Source of the DNA: Schistocerca nitens | Taxonomy: Eukaryota > Arthropoda > Insecta > Orthoptera > Acrididae | DNA: 64,000 nt | Reading direction: 5' to 3' | Assembly: GCF_023898315.1 (NCBI RefSeq) | Contig: NC_064622.1 | Location: 80,229,387-80,293,386, forward strand | The notes under the pieces: generated by a model | What the model saw: only the letters and a program-made list of their open reading frames with translations | Told to the model about the DNA's origin: nothing | Database searches by the model: none | In this document: positions 1 to 10,280 of the stretch, piece by piece | How positions within the stretch are numbered: the first letter of the stretch is position 1 | Layout: each line of letters starts with the position of its first letter | Made by a program: the position numbers and the translations under genes

Positions 1-1501
1 TAGTTAAGTCTGGCACGACGACAAACTCTTGTTCAAATCGTGCCCCACATTTCTCAAACTCGACAAATATCTGTTCTGTGACTGGTTTACTGATCTTCCC
101 AGTAGCACCGATAATTTTCACCCCTGTTACTGGCATAACTACGATGCCGGGTCTGTCTTTCAGTAACTCAAATATTTTCCCAGATACAGCACTCAATTCT
201 GCACCGGTGTCAATCAACACGTTTAGTTGTAGGTCGTGCATATTAAAAGACACTACTATCTGTCTACACTTGTCCTCGACTGTTTCTTTATTTTCCCACA
301 GTAAATCCTCGTCTATATCCAGGTCATTCCAAAAAAAACCATCCGGCTTTGATCCTAAATCCGGTTTATCTGGCGGCTTTTTCAGCCTCTGTTCACATAC
401 AGTTTTAATTTCAACACGTCTGTCCTGAGGCTTAGTCTGTAGCTTCGCCTCCAATACCGAAACCTTTTCCTGTAACTCGTCAACTGGTGAGTGTTGCTTT
501 GCTATCAATTCACTAATTGTCACCTTCGTTGATTCCTCTTTAGTCAGATTGATCTCATCTGCCAATCTACCTGGAGAAATGTGCCCAGTAGTATCTGCAA
601 TTACTTCCTCTAGATCTGCGCAACCCACACTGCTATCGTCTGACCGTATAACGTCAGCTCTAACCTCATACACTCTGTAATCTGCGTGCTTTTCTACCAA
701 TCGTGTCCGGCTATCACTAAAATTTTCATAATCTTTCTCCTTAATACTCTCACAATGTTTAAACTGGAGGTTTGCGTCGGATGGGTCGGCTACGTCTACC
801 ACTATAACTTTCGGTAAAGTCTGCCGGTTAGGGCCAGAACTTTCCGTTACTACTTCAACATCCATCTCCTGTGGGACGAAACACGACGAACCTTGCTCGT
901 GCTCCCCATTAACATCAACTATTTCTAGTAAAGTCTGCCGGTTAGGGCCAGAACTTTCTATCACTTCACAAATACTATCTTCCTGTGGGACGAGACGCGG
1001 CAAATTCTGCCCGCGCTCTCCATAAATACTTCTCCCGTACAGGCCCCTATAATCTCTTAGTTCGTCATATAAGCGACCGAACTGCCTTAACCAGACCTAA
1101 TCCCTCTCTGCATCTCCTCGCTCAATGACGGACGTGTTATCCGACATCTGATCTTCTCTCAACAATTGCGAATCATTCTTAAACTCAATCTCCAGTTCCG
1201 CTGTGGGTATTACAGCTGCCACTTTATAATCGATTTCCGGAACACTACTTAAATTGTTCTCACTGACAGTGGATGTATTTTCTACTGCCGTGTATACAGC
1301 TGATCTACTACTTGTGGGCGCACTCCTTTCTCTTAACACTGGCACACTCTCCCGCCGTTGATTATTCCATACGGAATTTTCATAACGACGACACCTCGGT
1401 TTTCTACTGTTATTGGGCCGCCAAAATTTCTCCACGCCCGGTCGGCCCCTCACCGGCCCGGCTAATGGTTTCCCTGTCTCGTCCCAGCAGATACGCTCCA
1501 C
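1..1501 (-). CDS. LTR retrotransposon pro/pol frame (partial, runs off the left edge)
   Basis: This minus-strand frame overlaps the 3' end of gag by about 40 nt and lies in the -1 frame relative to it. I read it to the window edge: the only stop is a TAG at 1097-1099. A DTGA motif at about 200-211, followed by hydrophobic residues, is the catalytic signature of a retroviral-type aspartic protease, which cleaves the Gag-Pol polyprotein. Reverse transcriptase and integrase would lie to the left, outside the window. A tandem 114-bp (38-residue) duplication occupies 814-1041. The region between gag and the protease is unusually long, acidic and low in recognisable motifs. Family call: Gypsy (Ty3)-like, from gag type, protease and the -1 overlap. 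The in-frame TAG suggests a dead copy. Confidence 0.7.
1445..1476 (-). other. -1 programmed ribosomal frameshift signal between gag and pro
   Basis: On the minus strand the heptamer GGGAAAC (1474 down to 1468) sits in the gag frame as G GGA AAC, the canonical X XXY YYZ arrangement, two codons before the gag stop. Slippage by -1 enters exactly the frame that continues to the protease. A short GC-rich hairpin (CCGGT paired with ACCGG around a nine-base loop) follows within about 10 nt. This would set the Gag to Gag-Pol ratio. The motif and frame relation are directly visible; function is inferred. Confidence 0.65.
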
Positions 1502-3168
1502 GGATGCTGCTGAGGCGGCTGATCACACCCTCTGGCGTTATTACTATTCTGCGAAGCCCGTATCACGCTAGTATGATACTGGTTTCCGTCATTCCTGTTA
1601 TTATTTGCATTGTATCGATTGTCATTACGGCCCGAACCACTATTGTTATTGCTGCCAAGATTGCGGTATGCATTATTCCCATAGTTGTCGTTGTTGTGGT
1701 TGCTGTGGTACCCGTTGTTGTTACCACAGCCTCTACCACTGTCGCGATTATTGCGCCAATAGTCCTCGTCCTCAACTCTTCGCAGGAAATCATTGATTGA
1801 CCTGTAATTGCTTCCTACGTAGCGTTTTGTATCAATCCGAAGCTTCTTGTAGAGTTCCCAGACTATTTCGGATTCCGTGCGGCGATCACGCAAATATTCC
1901 AACTTGCGGATCCAGCCCTCACAAAACTCCTTCATCGAGCCGCGCGAATTCGCATCGAAAGGCCTCGATACGACAAATTCGCGCCAGACACTTTGCTGTT
2001 TTTGCTCTGACCAGTATTCAGCCACAAACAAATTTTTAAATTCGTCAAAAGTCAGGTTCGTAATGTTGAGGTTAAAGCCCCAACGCTTGGCATCACCAGC
2101 CAACACATCAATAACCGCATTAATTTTTATCTCATTAGTCCATGATCTGGGTAAAACTCTTTCACAATTTTTAATGAAATCCGTCGCGTGTATACCGCCT
2201 TTTTTCAAGGGGTCGAACCGCTCCTCTTTCGTCAACAATTCCGAACTATGTGCATAGATTGGCACATAGCTCTGTTTTTCTTCAAGTTTCTTTTCTAGTT
2301 CCGAAACTCTCGTAATTACTTGGCAAGTGGTTGTCGCAAGCGTTTCTACTTCCCTTTTTTTTTCTTCGCAGGTATTAGCCTGCTTCGCCACTTTGGTATC
2401 TACTTCGGATACTAAAGCCTTTAAAGTTTCCACCTTCTTTTGATCCTCTTTTTTCACTAATTGAATTTGTTCCGTCACCTTGTTCTCGATGATCGGAGCA
2501 ACTGCTTCTCCTACACTTTTCTCGATTCTGCTAATTTCGGAATAAAAACGAGTATTTATGCTCGCAATTTCCGCCTGAACGCCTATCATTTCCTGTTTAA
2601 GATTACCGATTTCGGTATTAATTACAACAATATCTTCTTTGATTTTATCAACTTTTGTGTTAAAAACTCCAACATTGTTGTTAACAACATTAATAGCTTC
2701 GTTCTGATTGTCTAGCTTTCGTTCAATTTTTTCAAACTGAGCTTCTTGCTTGGCAGCCTGAGCTTCTTGCTTGGTAGCCTGAGCTTCTTGCTTGGCAGCC
2801 TGAGCTTCTTGCTTGGCAGCCTGATCGTCTTGCTTGGCAGACAGAGCTTTAATTTCGTTAATCAAAACATTCAATAAATCAGTTAAATTCCCGGAAACTA
2901 CCGGTTTTACTTCCGAAGCGGCTTCCTCTTTAATTTTCCCCCCGTATTCGTCATCAAGGGATTCAGATTTGATTTTCACTTCCGATTCCGAAACATTTTC
3001 TAAAGTTTGGAATTCCATTTCTGCTCTTTGTTGCGTTTCGGCGGTCGCGTCTTTCATGCTCGCCGCCTGCCCCTGAACAATGGGTACCGCGGTGCGCGTT
3101 TCCCACTGTTCGACCGATTGTTCCGTATCCAAGTCTACCAAATTTTGGTAATTGTTGCCTTCACTCAT
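1462..3168 (-). CDS. Gypsy-like retrotransposon Gag polyprotein
   Basis: About 568 residues if started at the ATG at 3166-3168 (MSEGNN...); an upstream in-frame ATG at 3195 would add nine hydrophobic residues and is less likely. Gag is the structural protein of the cytoplasmic particle. Near residue 110 there are AKQEAQ-type heptads (DNA 2738-2840), followed by a long Lys/Glu-rich stretch that should form a coiled coil. A retrotransposon gag/capsid domain follows at about residues 320-460, containing a GDAKRW stretch and a WxxF-type segment. The C-terminus is extremely Asn/Gly/Arg-rich. No CCHC zinc knuckle is visible, so the basic Asn-rich tail may bind RNA instead. The frame ends in TAG at 1462-1464, just after the slippery heptamer. 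Confidence 0.8.
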   Translation of the reverse strand: MSEGNNYQNLVDLDTEQSVEQWETRTAVPIVQGQAASMKDATAETQQRAEMEFQTLENVSESEVKIKSESLDDEYGGKIKEEAASEVKPVVSGNLTDLLNVLINEIKALSAKQDDQAAKQEAQAAKQEAQATKQEAQAAKQEAQFEKIERKLDNQNEAINVVNNNVGVFNTKVDKIKEDIVVINTEIGNLKQEMIGVQAEIASINTRFYSEISRIEKSVGEAVAPIIENKVTEQIQLVKKEDQKKVETLKALVSEVDTKVAKQANTCEEKKREVETLATTTCQVITRVSELEKKLEEKQSYVPIYAHSSELLTKEERFDPLKKGGIHATDFIKNCERVLPRSWTNEIKINAVIDVLAGDAKRWGFNLNITNLTFDEFKNLFVAEYWSEQKQQSVWREFVVSRPFDANSRGSMKEFCEGWIRKLEYLRDRRTESEIVWELYKKLRIDTKRYVGSNYRSINDFLRRVEDEDYWRNNRDSGRGCGNNNGYHSNHNNDNYGNNAYRNLGSNNNSGSGRNDNRYNANNNRNDGNQYHTSVIRASQNSNNARGCDQPPQQHPWSVSAGTRQGNH

Positions 3169-3329
3169 TTTAATAATTATCAATATAAATGCCAAATCTC
3201 AAATATAATTAGGATTACTCCCACTACTTATTCTCGCTGACGTAACGGCCTGTACGTAACCAGTACTTTGTTACGAGATTTGCACCATACAAAATTCGTG
3301 TCCAGAACAACCTCAAATCCGAAGATTGT

Positions 3330-3347
3330 CCTGTCACCAGGTCGCCA
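3330..3347 (-). other. Candidate tRNA primer-binding site
   Basis: Read on the minus strand this is TGGCGACCTGGTGACAGG, beginning with the TGG expected to pair with a tRNA CCA end. It resembles the tRNA-Arg-type primer sites of some insect Gypsy elements. It lies two bases after a possible LTR end (TTACA) and upstream of gag, the expected order. The match to a tRNA 3' end is not perfect by eye. Confidence 0.4.
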
Positions 3348-3349
3348 CG

Positions 3350-4760
3350 TGTAACCTCCCCCTCACTTATCGACCTTAATGACAGTGAAAAATTAAACTG
3401 CGTGTACCTAATGGAAATTTGGGAAAAGCAATCGTCACCGAGGTTAATTTGTCGGTAAAGAGGGAGGAAAGCGTTACATCTAAATGAAAGGAAAAATTCT
3501 AATGAAACTGGTGGAAATTAATTTTGAAATAGGGGTAAAGTTAATAAAGAAAGTAAATGTGCGGCCGTTACGTTAACAATTAACTAGCGGTAATTAGATA
3601 TTTGAGATTTGGGGGAAATTACGGTCGCCAGTCCTAAGGACAATTACTATAGTAACTGAAAAAGAAAGATTATTACACATATAATTAGCACTAGAAGCGT
3701 GGCAACTGAAGGTTGACAAGTGTAGTGTGAAAACTGAAAGTTTGTCAGAAGTAATAAATTTCGCTACACTTAATTTAGCAAAAGAATTAATAAAACCGGA
3801 AAATCGAAAGTTAATTTAGTGACTGAAGTTAATAGTGAGCTTTCTTTCTGAAGCACATCGAAATTCAGTAAAATACGGTTAGTCTTGGACTACCTCAACA
3901 ATCATTTCAAAAGCTACTTGAATCTACGCAATTTAAAAATAAGAGATTTAACTTTCAACTTGAATTAAATGATTCTGAACAATTAACAATAGTAAAATTT
4001 AGTACGTACCAAGCTGAGCTGCAGTCACAGGTAAGCTAAAATATGGTAACAAAACTAGCACTCTTAATTTGTGCTTGTGTAATCTAAGTATTGTAGCCAG
4101 CTATGAATGCTTTAACTGAAATTTGAAATTAAAGCAGTGAAATGGAATTATGCTGGCGTTTGAATTTCAACGACACTCGGGTTCATTTCGGAAAAGGAAG
4201 GGACCCTGCTTGGTAATGCAATTGGGACAATGAGCAACAAAGGTTCATGCTAAGTAGCTGTAATTTTGTGATGCAACAATTTCAAAAGTTTGAAAAGCTG
4301 AGGTCTGCCATACAGTTCTAAGACTTTACGTGCTTCCAGTCTTCCTTGTTGGTTGATTGAAGGTTTGAAGCCGTCGATCGAGGATGTGGCGACAGTCACT
4401 CATTGTCGGCCGTCGCTGTTGCAAAAGCTGGATGTTGGCGCGCCTTCTTCTCGACACGGTCACCAGACGAAACGGGCTCTTGATGTGCGCCAGCTAATGC
4501 TTCCCGTCCGCGGCACCATGTCAGAAACTATCATCGCAAGTCGAGCGCAATTACATGCTGCCAAACCCCGAAAGCGCGGCAACTCGCGGGAGCTTCACCA
4601 CACACCTGCTCCACTCGCTACTCCAACCAGACTCCCCCATGCTCTGCCCGCGCTCCACGCGGCAAAGTTAACACTACCAAAGATCCTACACACTTTGATT
4701 CTTCACACGACCTATCGATGTAATCGTTCGATAGCAGTTTTCCCTAGGCAAGACCCAGCG
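3350..4760 (-). repeat. Probable 5' LTR / leader of the Gypsy-like element
   Basis: This stretch begins on the + strand with TGTAACCTCCCC, the complement of a plausible LTR 3' terminus, and directly abuts the candidate primer-binding site. It has no credible gene; the 4353-4763 reading frame is low complexity in composition and unrecognised. The other LTR is outside the window, so the right boundary (somewhere about 4690-4900) cannot be fixed. Call based on position only. Confidence 0.35.
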
Positions 4761-4917
4761 TAAAAATATACAAATAATATTTACGAAACAAACCAATTAT
4801 ACATCGACATAAATGCATAAAAAATTACAATATGTAAAGACACAGAAATGTCATATATTCAGGTAACAAAATTAAGGAATACAAATTTATAGTACAATAG
4901 ATGGAAATAGGAGGATA

Positions 4918-6237
4918 CGCATTTCCGGCGTTAGAAGGGGGAAAAGGCAAGTTGGTGCATTATCTGCAGCTGAAAGAGGATCACTTGTAACGTGTGTGCT
5001 CTGCATGAACGCGTCTGGTACTTTCGTCCCACCAATGCTAATTTTCCCCAGGAAAAATATGACGGATACACTGATTAAAATGGCTCCGCCTGGCTCTATA
5101 GGAAGGTGTTATCCCTCTGGTTGGATTCAGAGCAACCTTTTCACTGATTGGTTAATCCATTTTATCTCTAAAACAAATCCATCAAAAGATGATCCTATTT
5201 TGCTTATTTTAGGTGGCCACTATACCCACACAAATAATATTGATGTAACTGACATAGCTCGTGAACACCACGTTACAATAGTTAGCTTGCCTCCGCACAC
5301 TACACACAAGCTGCAACCACTAGATAGGAGCTTCATGGGATCACTTAAGAATCATTATAGTGACTACGTAAGGCAATGGATGCTGCACAACAATATGCTT
5401 CTTGGACCATACGATATTGCTGAGCTACTTGGGAATGCATTCCTGAAATGTCAAACAGCTGAAATAGCCATTTCAGGGTTCAGAGTCACAGGAAATTTTC
5501 CTGTAAATCGAAAAGTGTTTAATGATTTTGACTTTGCTCCCTCTGAAGATATTGACGTTCAAAGTATGACTGTGGATGCTCTGAAAGCCAGTAAAGGGCG
5601 AACTCCTGAGGACAAGCCTACAAGTCAATCAGCTCAATGCATTCATCCTGGCACATCATCGACATTAACTACACCATCTGCAAGAGACTTGGCAGAAGCT
5701 GGGCCCTCAGGGTGCTCTTCCCAACAACGTTTTGGTCATGTTTCTCCTCAAGACGTATCGCCGATACCAAGACCAAAAAGGAAATTGACAAACAAAGGCC
5801 CTAAACCCATTACTTGGGCTGTTGTAACTTCTTCTCCTTATAAACGTGCTCTAGAAGAGGCAGAAGAAAAGAAAAATGAGAAAACTAAGAAGAAACAAGA
5901 CGGAAAAGGAAAGAGTAGTACAATGAAGAACGGCGGCAATGAAAAACAACCAAATTCTAGAACAAGTAGAAGAAATAAGTTAGTGTATGAACATGAATCA
6001 GATGAAGAAGGTGAAGAGGCAAGTGTAGGTTTTGATTCGGGAGAATCCCTCCCATACATTGAAGTTGGTGTTTCTGTGCCTGATGTTGACGACGCTGTAT
6101 GTCTATTTTGTGAAGGTTTTTTTTCAAAGGACTCAAAAGGTGAACTTTGGGTCCAGTGTATAGCCTGTGAGATGTGGGCTCACAACGAATGCGCTGGATG
6201 CGAAAAAGATGCTTATGTGTGTGACTATTGTAAGTAG
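4918..6237 (+). pseudogene. pogo/jerky-type DDE transposase fragment with PHD-like C-terminus
   Basis: Coding similarity begins upstream of the first Met (an ERG-SLVTCV segment typical of the family lies before 4996), so the copy is 5'-truncated and lacks the HTH DNA-binding domains. The DDE_1 core shows NASGTFVPP, SLPPHTTHKLQPLD and GNAF motifs. The second catalytic Asp is replaced: LLILGGH where the family has LLILDGH; the third acidic residue (QPLD) is kept. A Lys/Glu-rich linker leads to a Cys/His cluster (CLFC ... WVQCIACEMWAHNECAGC ... CDYC) at about residues 367-413, a PHD-like tail seen in some insect pogo transposases. Inactive by truncation and active-site loss. Confidence 0.8.
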
Positions 6238-6611
6238 ACTAGGCGTAGGCTGTGAAAATCATCCCACCAGTAGACGAATTAACAATGTTCAGAGTGTGTC
6301 TTTCTTTCATTATACACAAAAATTAAATAAAATTATTTTTTTCAAATTTTTGTTTCTTTTTATTTCAAACTACCTTGGGGCCCATATTATCAGCACAAAT
6401 TCCTGACGCAACAAAATGCAGACTGTCAGGAAAAAAATAAAGTTTTGTTTTAAATATTAAAAAGTTGAACCAAAACATGGCGTAAGTATTGCAGGACATA
6501 CTAGAGAAATGTTTTATGTTAATTTCAGGTGATTAAAACAAAAATAAAAGGTGTTACATAAAAAAAAAACAAAGTGGGGGCCCATTTATCCAACTTTACC
6601 TATAATTGATA
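6238..6611. other. AT-rich 3' flank of the pogo fragment
   Basis: No gene. Contains AATAAA-type signals near 6325 and 6436 and two similar GGGGCCCAT stretches (about 6376 and 6577), possibly parts of the element's terminal region. No inverted partner found on the truncated left side. Confidence 0.4.
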
Positions 6612-7445
6612 TCCTTTCAACTTGAATTTTAATTCCACTTCTGAACCTTTCTTTTATTTCCGTCATTGCTTCTTCGTTGTACGGATTCAGCAGCAGTACG
6701 GGGAAAGACTACATCCCTGTCTTACATCCTTTTTAATGCGAGCGCTCTGTTCTTGGTCGTCAACTCTTATTATTCCCTCTTGGCTCTTGTACATATTGTG
6801 TTCGTATTACCCGACTCCCCCTATAGCTTACGCAATTTTACTCAGATCTGCGAATATCTTGCACCATTTTACGTTGTCGAGCGCTTTTTCTCCGTCGACA
6901 AATCCTATGAACGTGCCTTGATTTTTCTTTCGTCTTGCTTTCATTACCATTTGCAGCGTCAGAATTGCCTCTCTTGTGCCTTCACCTTTTCTAAAGCCAA
7001 AGTGATCGACATATAGCACAACTTGCATTTTCTTTTCCGTTTTTCTGTATATTACTTTTATCAGCAACGTGGATGCATGAGCTGTTACTTTGATTATGCG
7101 ATAATTCTCGCACTTATCAAGTCTTCGGATTTCTGTGGTTGATATTTTTTCGAAAGTCAGATGGTATGCCACTTCTCCCAATCATTTTAGAAATTCATAT
7201 GGAATGTTATCTATCCCTTCTGCCTTATGATCTTAAGTCCTCCAAAGCTGTTTCAAATTCTGATTTAATACTGTATCCCTTATCTTCCCGTTTCTTCCTC
7301 TATGACATTAAACAAAACTTCCGCCCCCCCCCCCCTCATAGAGTCCTTCAGTGTCCTCTTTCCACTTATCCGCTCTCTCCTGGCATTGAAGAGCGGAATT
7401 CTCGTTACACTCTTAATGTTACCACCCTTGCTTTTTAATTTCATC
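6612..7445 (-). mobile_element. RTE-type LINE fragment (reverse transcriptase region, broken)
   Basis: Minus-strand translation gives reverse transcriptase pieces such as FGFRKGEGTREAILTL and FVDGEKALDNVKWCK, closely matching the fuller RTE copy at 19.6-22.5 kb. Only a middle part is present, with stops and frameshifts and a poly-C run near 7322. An old 5'- and 3'-truncated copy. Confidence 0.75.
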
Positions 7446-7825
7446 GAAGGTTCGAAGACTAAAGCAAGGGGAACACTGCATATTCCTTTTCTCCACTGCA
7501 TCTTTTGTGTTTCCTTCACTAGAGAGGGAGCTCAATAATGGGGTCTACTATTCTAAGAGGGAGGAGATGGCAAAGGAGGAATTGGCAGAACACAATCACC
7601 ATGGCTCCAGGATCTCACAAAGTGTACAGACATTCTGAAAGCTGAGAATCGCACATCAAAACTCTTCTGGGAAATAGCCAGTTCATGGCAGCTGAAAAGG
7701 AAGAAGAAAATACACATTAGGAAAATAGCATAATGGGCAGGTTATTCTGATGAAACTAACTTTCCTTTAAAAATGTGATGCTGTGCTCCATTTCCTTCCA
7801 CTGTGTTTGTTTATAAATAACTTTA
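7446..7825. other. No recognised feature
   Basis: Unclassified sequence between the RTE fragment and the SINE; no ORF, repeat or RNA signature that I can support. Confidence 0.4.
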
Positions 7826-8025
7826 GCCGGCCGGTGTGGCCAAGCGGTTCTAGGCGCGTCAGCCTGGAACCGCGAGACCGCTACGGTCGCAGGTTCGAAT
7901 CCTGCCTCGGGCATGGATGTGTGTGATGTCTTTAGGTTAGTTAGGTTTAAGTAGTTCTAAGTTCTAGGGGACTGATGACCTCAGATGTTAAGTCCCATAG
8001 TGCTCAGAGCCATTTGAACCATTTG
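7826..8025 (+). mobile_element. tRNA-derived SINE (family 1), complete with TSD
   Basis: Starts with GCCGGCCGGTGTGGCCAAGC (A-box region) and has a B box (GGTTCGAATCC) near 7890, the internal RNA polymerase III promoter. The body follows (GTGTGATGTC, GTTAGGTTTAAGTAG), ending in CTCAGAGCCATTTGAACCATTTG. An 11-bp target duplication AAATAACTTTA flanks it at 7815-7825 and 8026-8036. Same family at 13591, 24776, 39168(-) and 47598(-). Mobilised by a LINE in trans. Confidence 0.9.
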
Positions 8026-8068
8026 AAATAACTTTACTGTTATCAGCCAAGATTTTCTTTTACTCTCG

Positions 8069-8115
8069 TTACACACGACGCGTTTCGGGAAATGATGCCC
8101 ATTTTCAAGTGTGTA
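8069..8115 (-). ncRNA. Decayed hammerhead-ribozyme-like motif
   Basis: On the minus strand: a GGG...CCC helix II, then GAAA-CGCG-TC and a GTGTGT that pairs with ACACAC upstream as helix I. The first core box reads CTTGAAA rather than CTGATGA, so catalysis is unlikely. The layout (minimal helix III) is the one reported for Penelope-like elements; the flanks are probably such an element. Confidence 0.45.
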
Positions 8116-8929
8116 CTAGGCCAATTTTACCTAATGTTTTCGACTTGTGGGGTTCTGCCTTGTTTTGTTGACTTGACTGAACTATATAAAAAAGTAAAAA
8201 AAAAATTATAAGCAGAACCTCACACATCGAAAAAATTACATGAAAATGGAATAGTACAAAGAGAAACACTTGAAAACAGGAATCGTTTCCGGAAAGGCGC
8301 CCTGTACAATATGAATAACATGAATGCTATAAAAATAGTGTGAATAAAATGAATGTTATTAAAAAAACCTGTCGTTATCACAGACGCTCGCTTTAGCAAA
8401 ACCATTTATAATGGAGAAATTCATACTTCTTTCCACTATATGAAATCATCATACCGGTTTACTAAATTCAGCAGCCCAAATATTGCGAAACTACCGACAC
8501 GAAACTCATATTAACCCGACCGTACTGACATTGTTTTTCACTGTCTCCTTTCTATTTTGAATCTGTCCACTATCTCTTTATTAAACTGTTAGTGTCTTAT
8601 TCCACTTCAGACTTTCGAAAATAATCCGCAAACTTACCTAAACATGTGGATGTGATAGGAGTTTCGAAATTTTCTTCCTATGCGTTTGAGATCCCTTTCC
8701 ACATTACTTTCTGCTGATTTATTTAGCTTGATAGGTATTTCACTTGTCTTCTGTTTCCGCTGCTCTAACTCAAATCATACCAATGGACTGTCTATTTTCT
8801 TGACAACAGCCTCATTCATTTGTTCTGTCTTGGCGCTATTCCTATAGTTTTGAAATTCTTCATTCTAGATTGAGTCACAGTGGTTTCCTAATCTAACGTC
8901 TAGTATTAACATATTAGCAGCCCTAATTC
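8116..8929. other. AT-rich stretch without a supported gene
   Basis: May include Penelope-like flank near 8120-8240. Otherwise I see only short open stretches and no family motif. Confidence 0.35.
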
Positions 8930-10064
8930 TGACCCTACGACTTTTCTTAGAAGAAAGATTAAGGAAAGGCAAACCTACGTTTGTAACAATTGTAGACTTA
9001 GAGAAAGCTTTTGACAATGTTGACTGGAATACTCTCTTTCAAATTCTAAAGGTGGCAGGGGTAAAATACAGCGAGTGAAAGGCTATTTACAATTTGTACA
9101 GAAAGCAGATGGCAGTTATAAGAGTCGAGCGACATGAAAGGGAAGCAGTGTTTGGGAAGGGAGGAGACAGGGTTGTAGCCTCTCCATGATGCTATTGAAT
9201 CTGTATATTGAGCAAGCAGTAAATGAAACAAAAGAAAAGTTCGGAGTAGGTATTAAAATCCATTGAGAAGAAACAAAATCTTTGAGGTTCGCCGATGACA
9301 TTGTAATTCTGTCTGAGACAGCAAAGGACTTGGAAGAGCAGTTGAACGGAATGGACAGTGTCTTGAAAGGAGGGTATAAGATGAACATCAACAAAATCAA
9401 AACGAGAATAATGGAATGTAGTCGAATTAAGTCGGGTAATGCTGAGGGAATTAGATTAGGAAATGAGACACTTAAAGTAGTAAAGGAGTTTTGCTATTTA
9501 GGGAGTAAAATAACTGATGATGGTCGAAGTAGAGAGGATATAAAATGTAGACTGGCAATGGCAAGGAAAGCGTTACTGAAGAAGAGAAATTTGTTAACAT
9601 CGAGTATAGATTTAAGTGTCAGGAAGTCGTTTCTGAAAGTATTTGTATGGAGTGTAGCCATGTATGGAAGTGAAACATGGACGACAAATAGTTTGGACAA
9701 GAAGAGAATAGAAGCTTTCGAAATGTGGTGCTACAGACGAATGCTGAAGATTAGATGGGTAGATCACATAATTAATGAGGAGGTATTGAATAGAATTGGG
9801 AGAAGAGGGGTTTGTGGCACAACTTGACTAGAAGAAGGGATCGGATGGTAGGACATGTTCTGAGGCATTAAGGGATCACCAATTTAGTACCGGAGGGCAG
9901 CGTGGAGGGTAAAAATCGTAGAGGGAGACCAAGAGAGGAATACACCAAGCAGATTCAGAAAGATGTAGGTTGCAGTACGTACTGGGAGATGAAGATTCTT
10001 GCACAGGATAGAGTAGCATGAAGAGCTGCATCAAACCAGTCTCAGGACTGAAGACCACAACAAC
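8930..10064 (+). mobile_element. RTE-type LINE, 3' half
   Basis: Plus-strand RT pieces: an IVDLEKAFDNVDW segment near 8985, FADDIVILSE (RT active-site box) at about 9285, then the RTE C-terminus up to a 3' end reading CATCAAACCAGTCTCAGGAC...CAACAACAA. The longest intact piece is 9282-9827. In-frame stops (about 9076 and 9264) and frameshifts show decay. It belongs to a subfamily (RTE-B here) also seen at 27.4-31.9 kb on the other strand. Confidence 0.85.
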
Positions 10065-10280
10065 AATTCTCGGTTCTCCAAAAGTACAGTTAATGTCCGT
10101 ACATACAAAACAGTTTTGCCTTCACCATTTACATTTCTTCAGATCGTCACCTGGTCTTGCAGGTTTGGGTTCTTGAATCTATTTACTCCAGTTCTGGGAT
10201 GGTTCCTTCGAAAAGGACGCATACAAATTTCCTGCCTTAACCATTCCTATTCTAGTTTGCGGTCCATCTCTTTGATGTAA

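Noticed and set aside
4353-4763. 136-residue plus-strand frame
   Set aside because: No domain; lies in the probable LTR/leader of the Gypsy element and has no supporting context.
7826-8025. A tRNA gene from the A and B boxes
   Set aside because: It is the head of a SINE with a long non-tRNA body and a target duplication.
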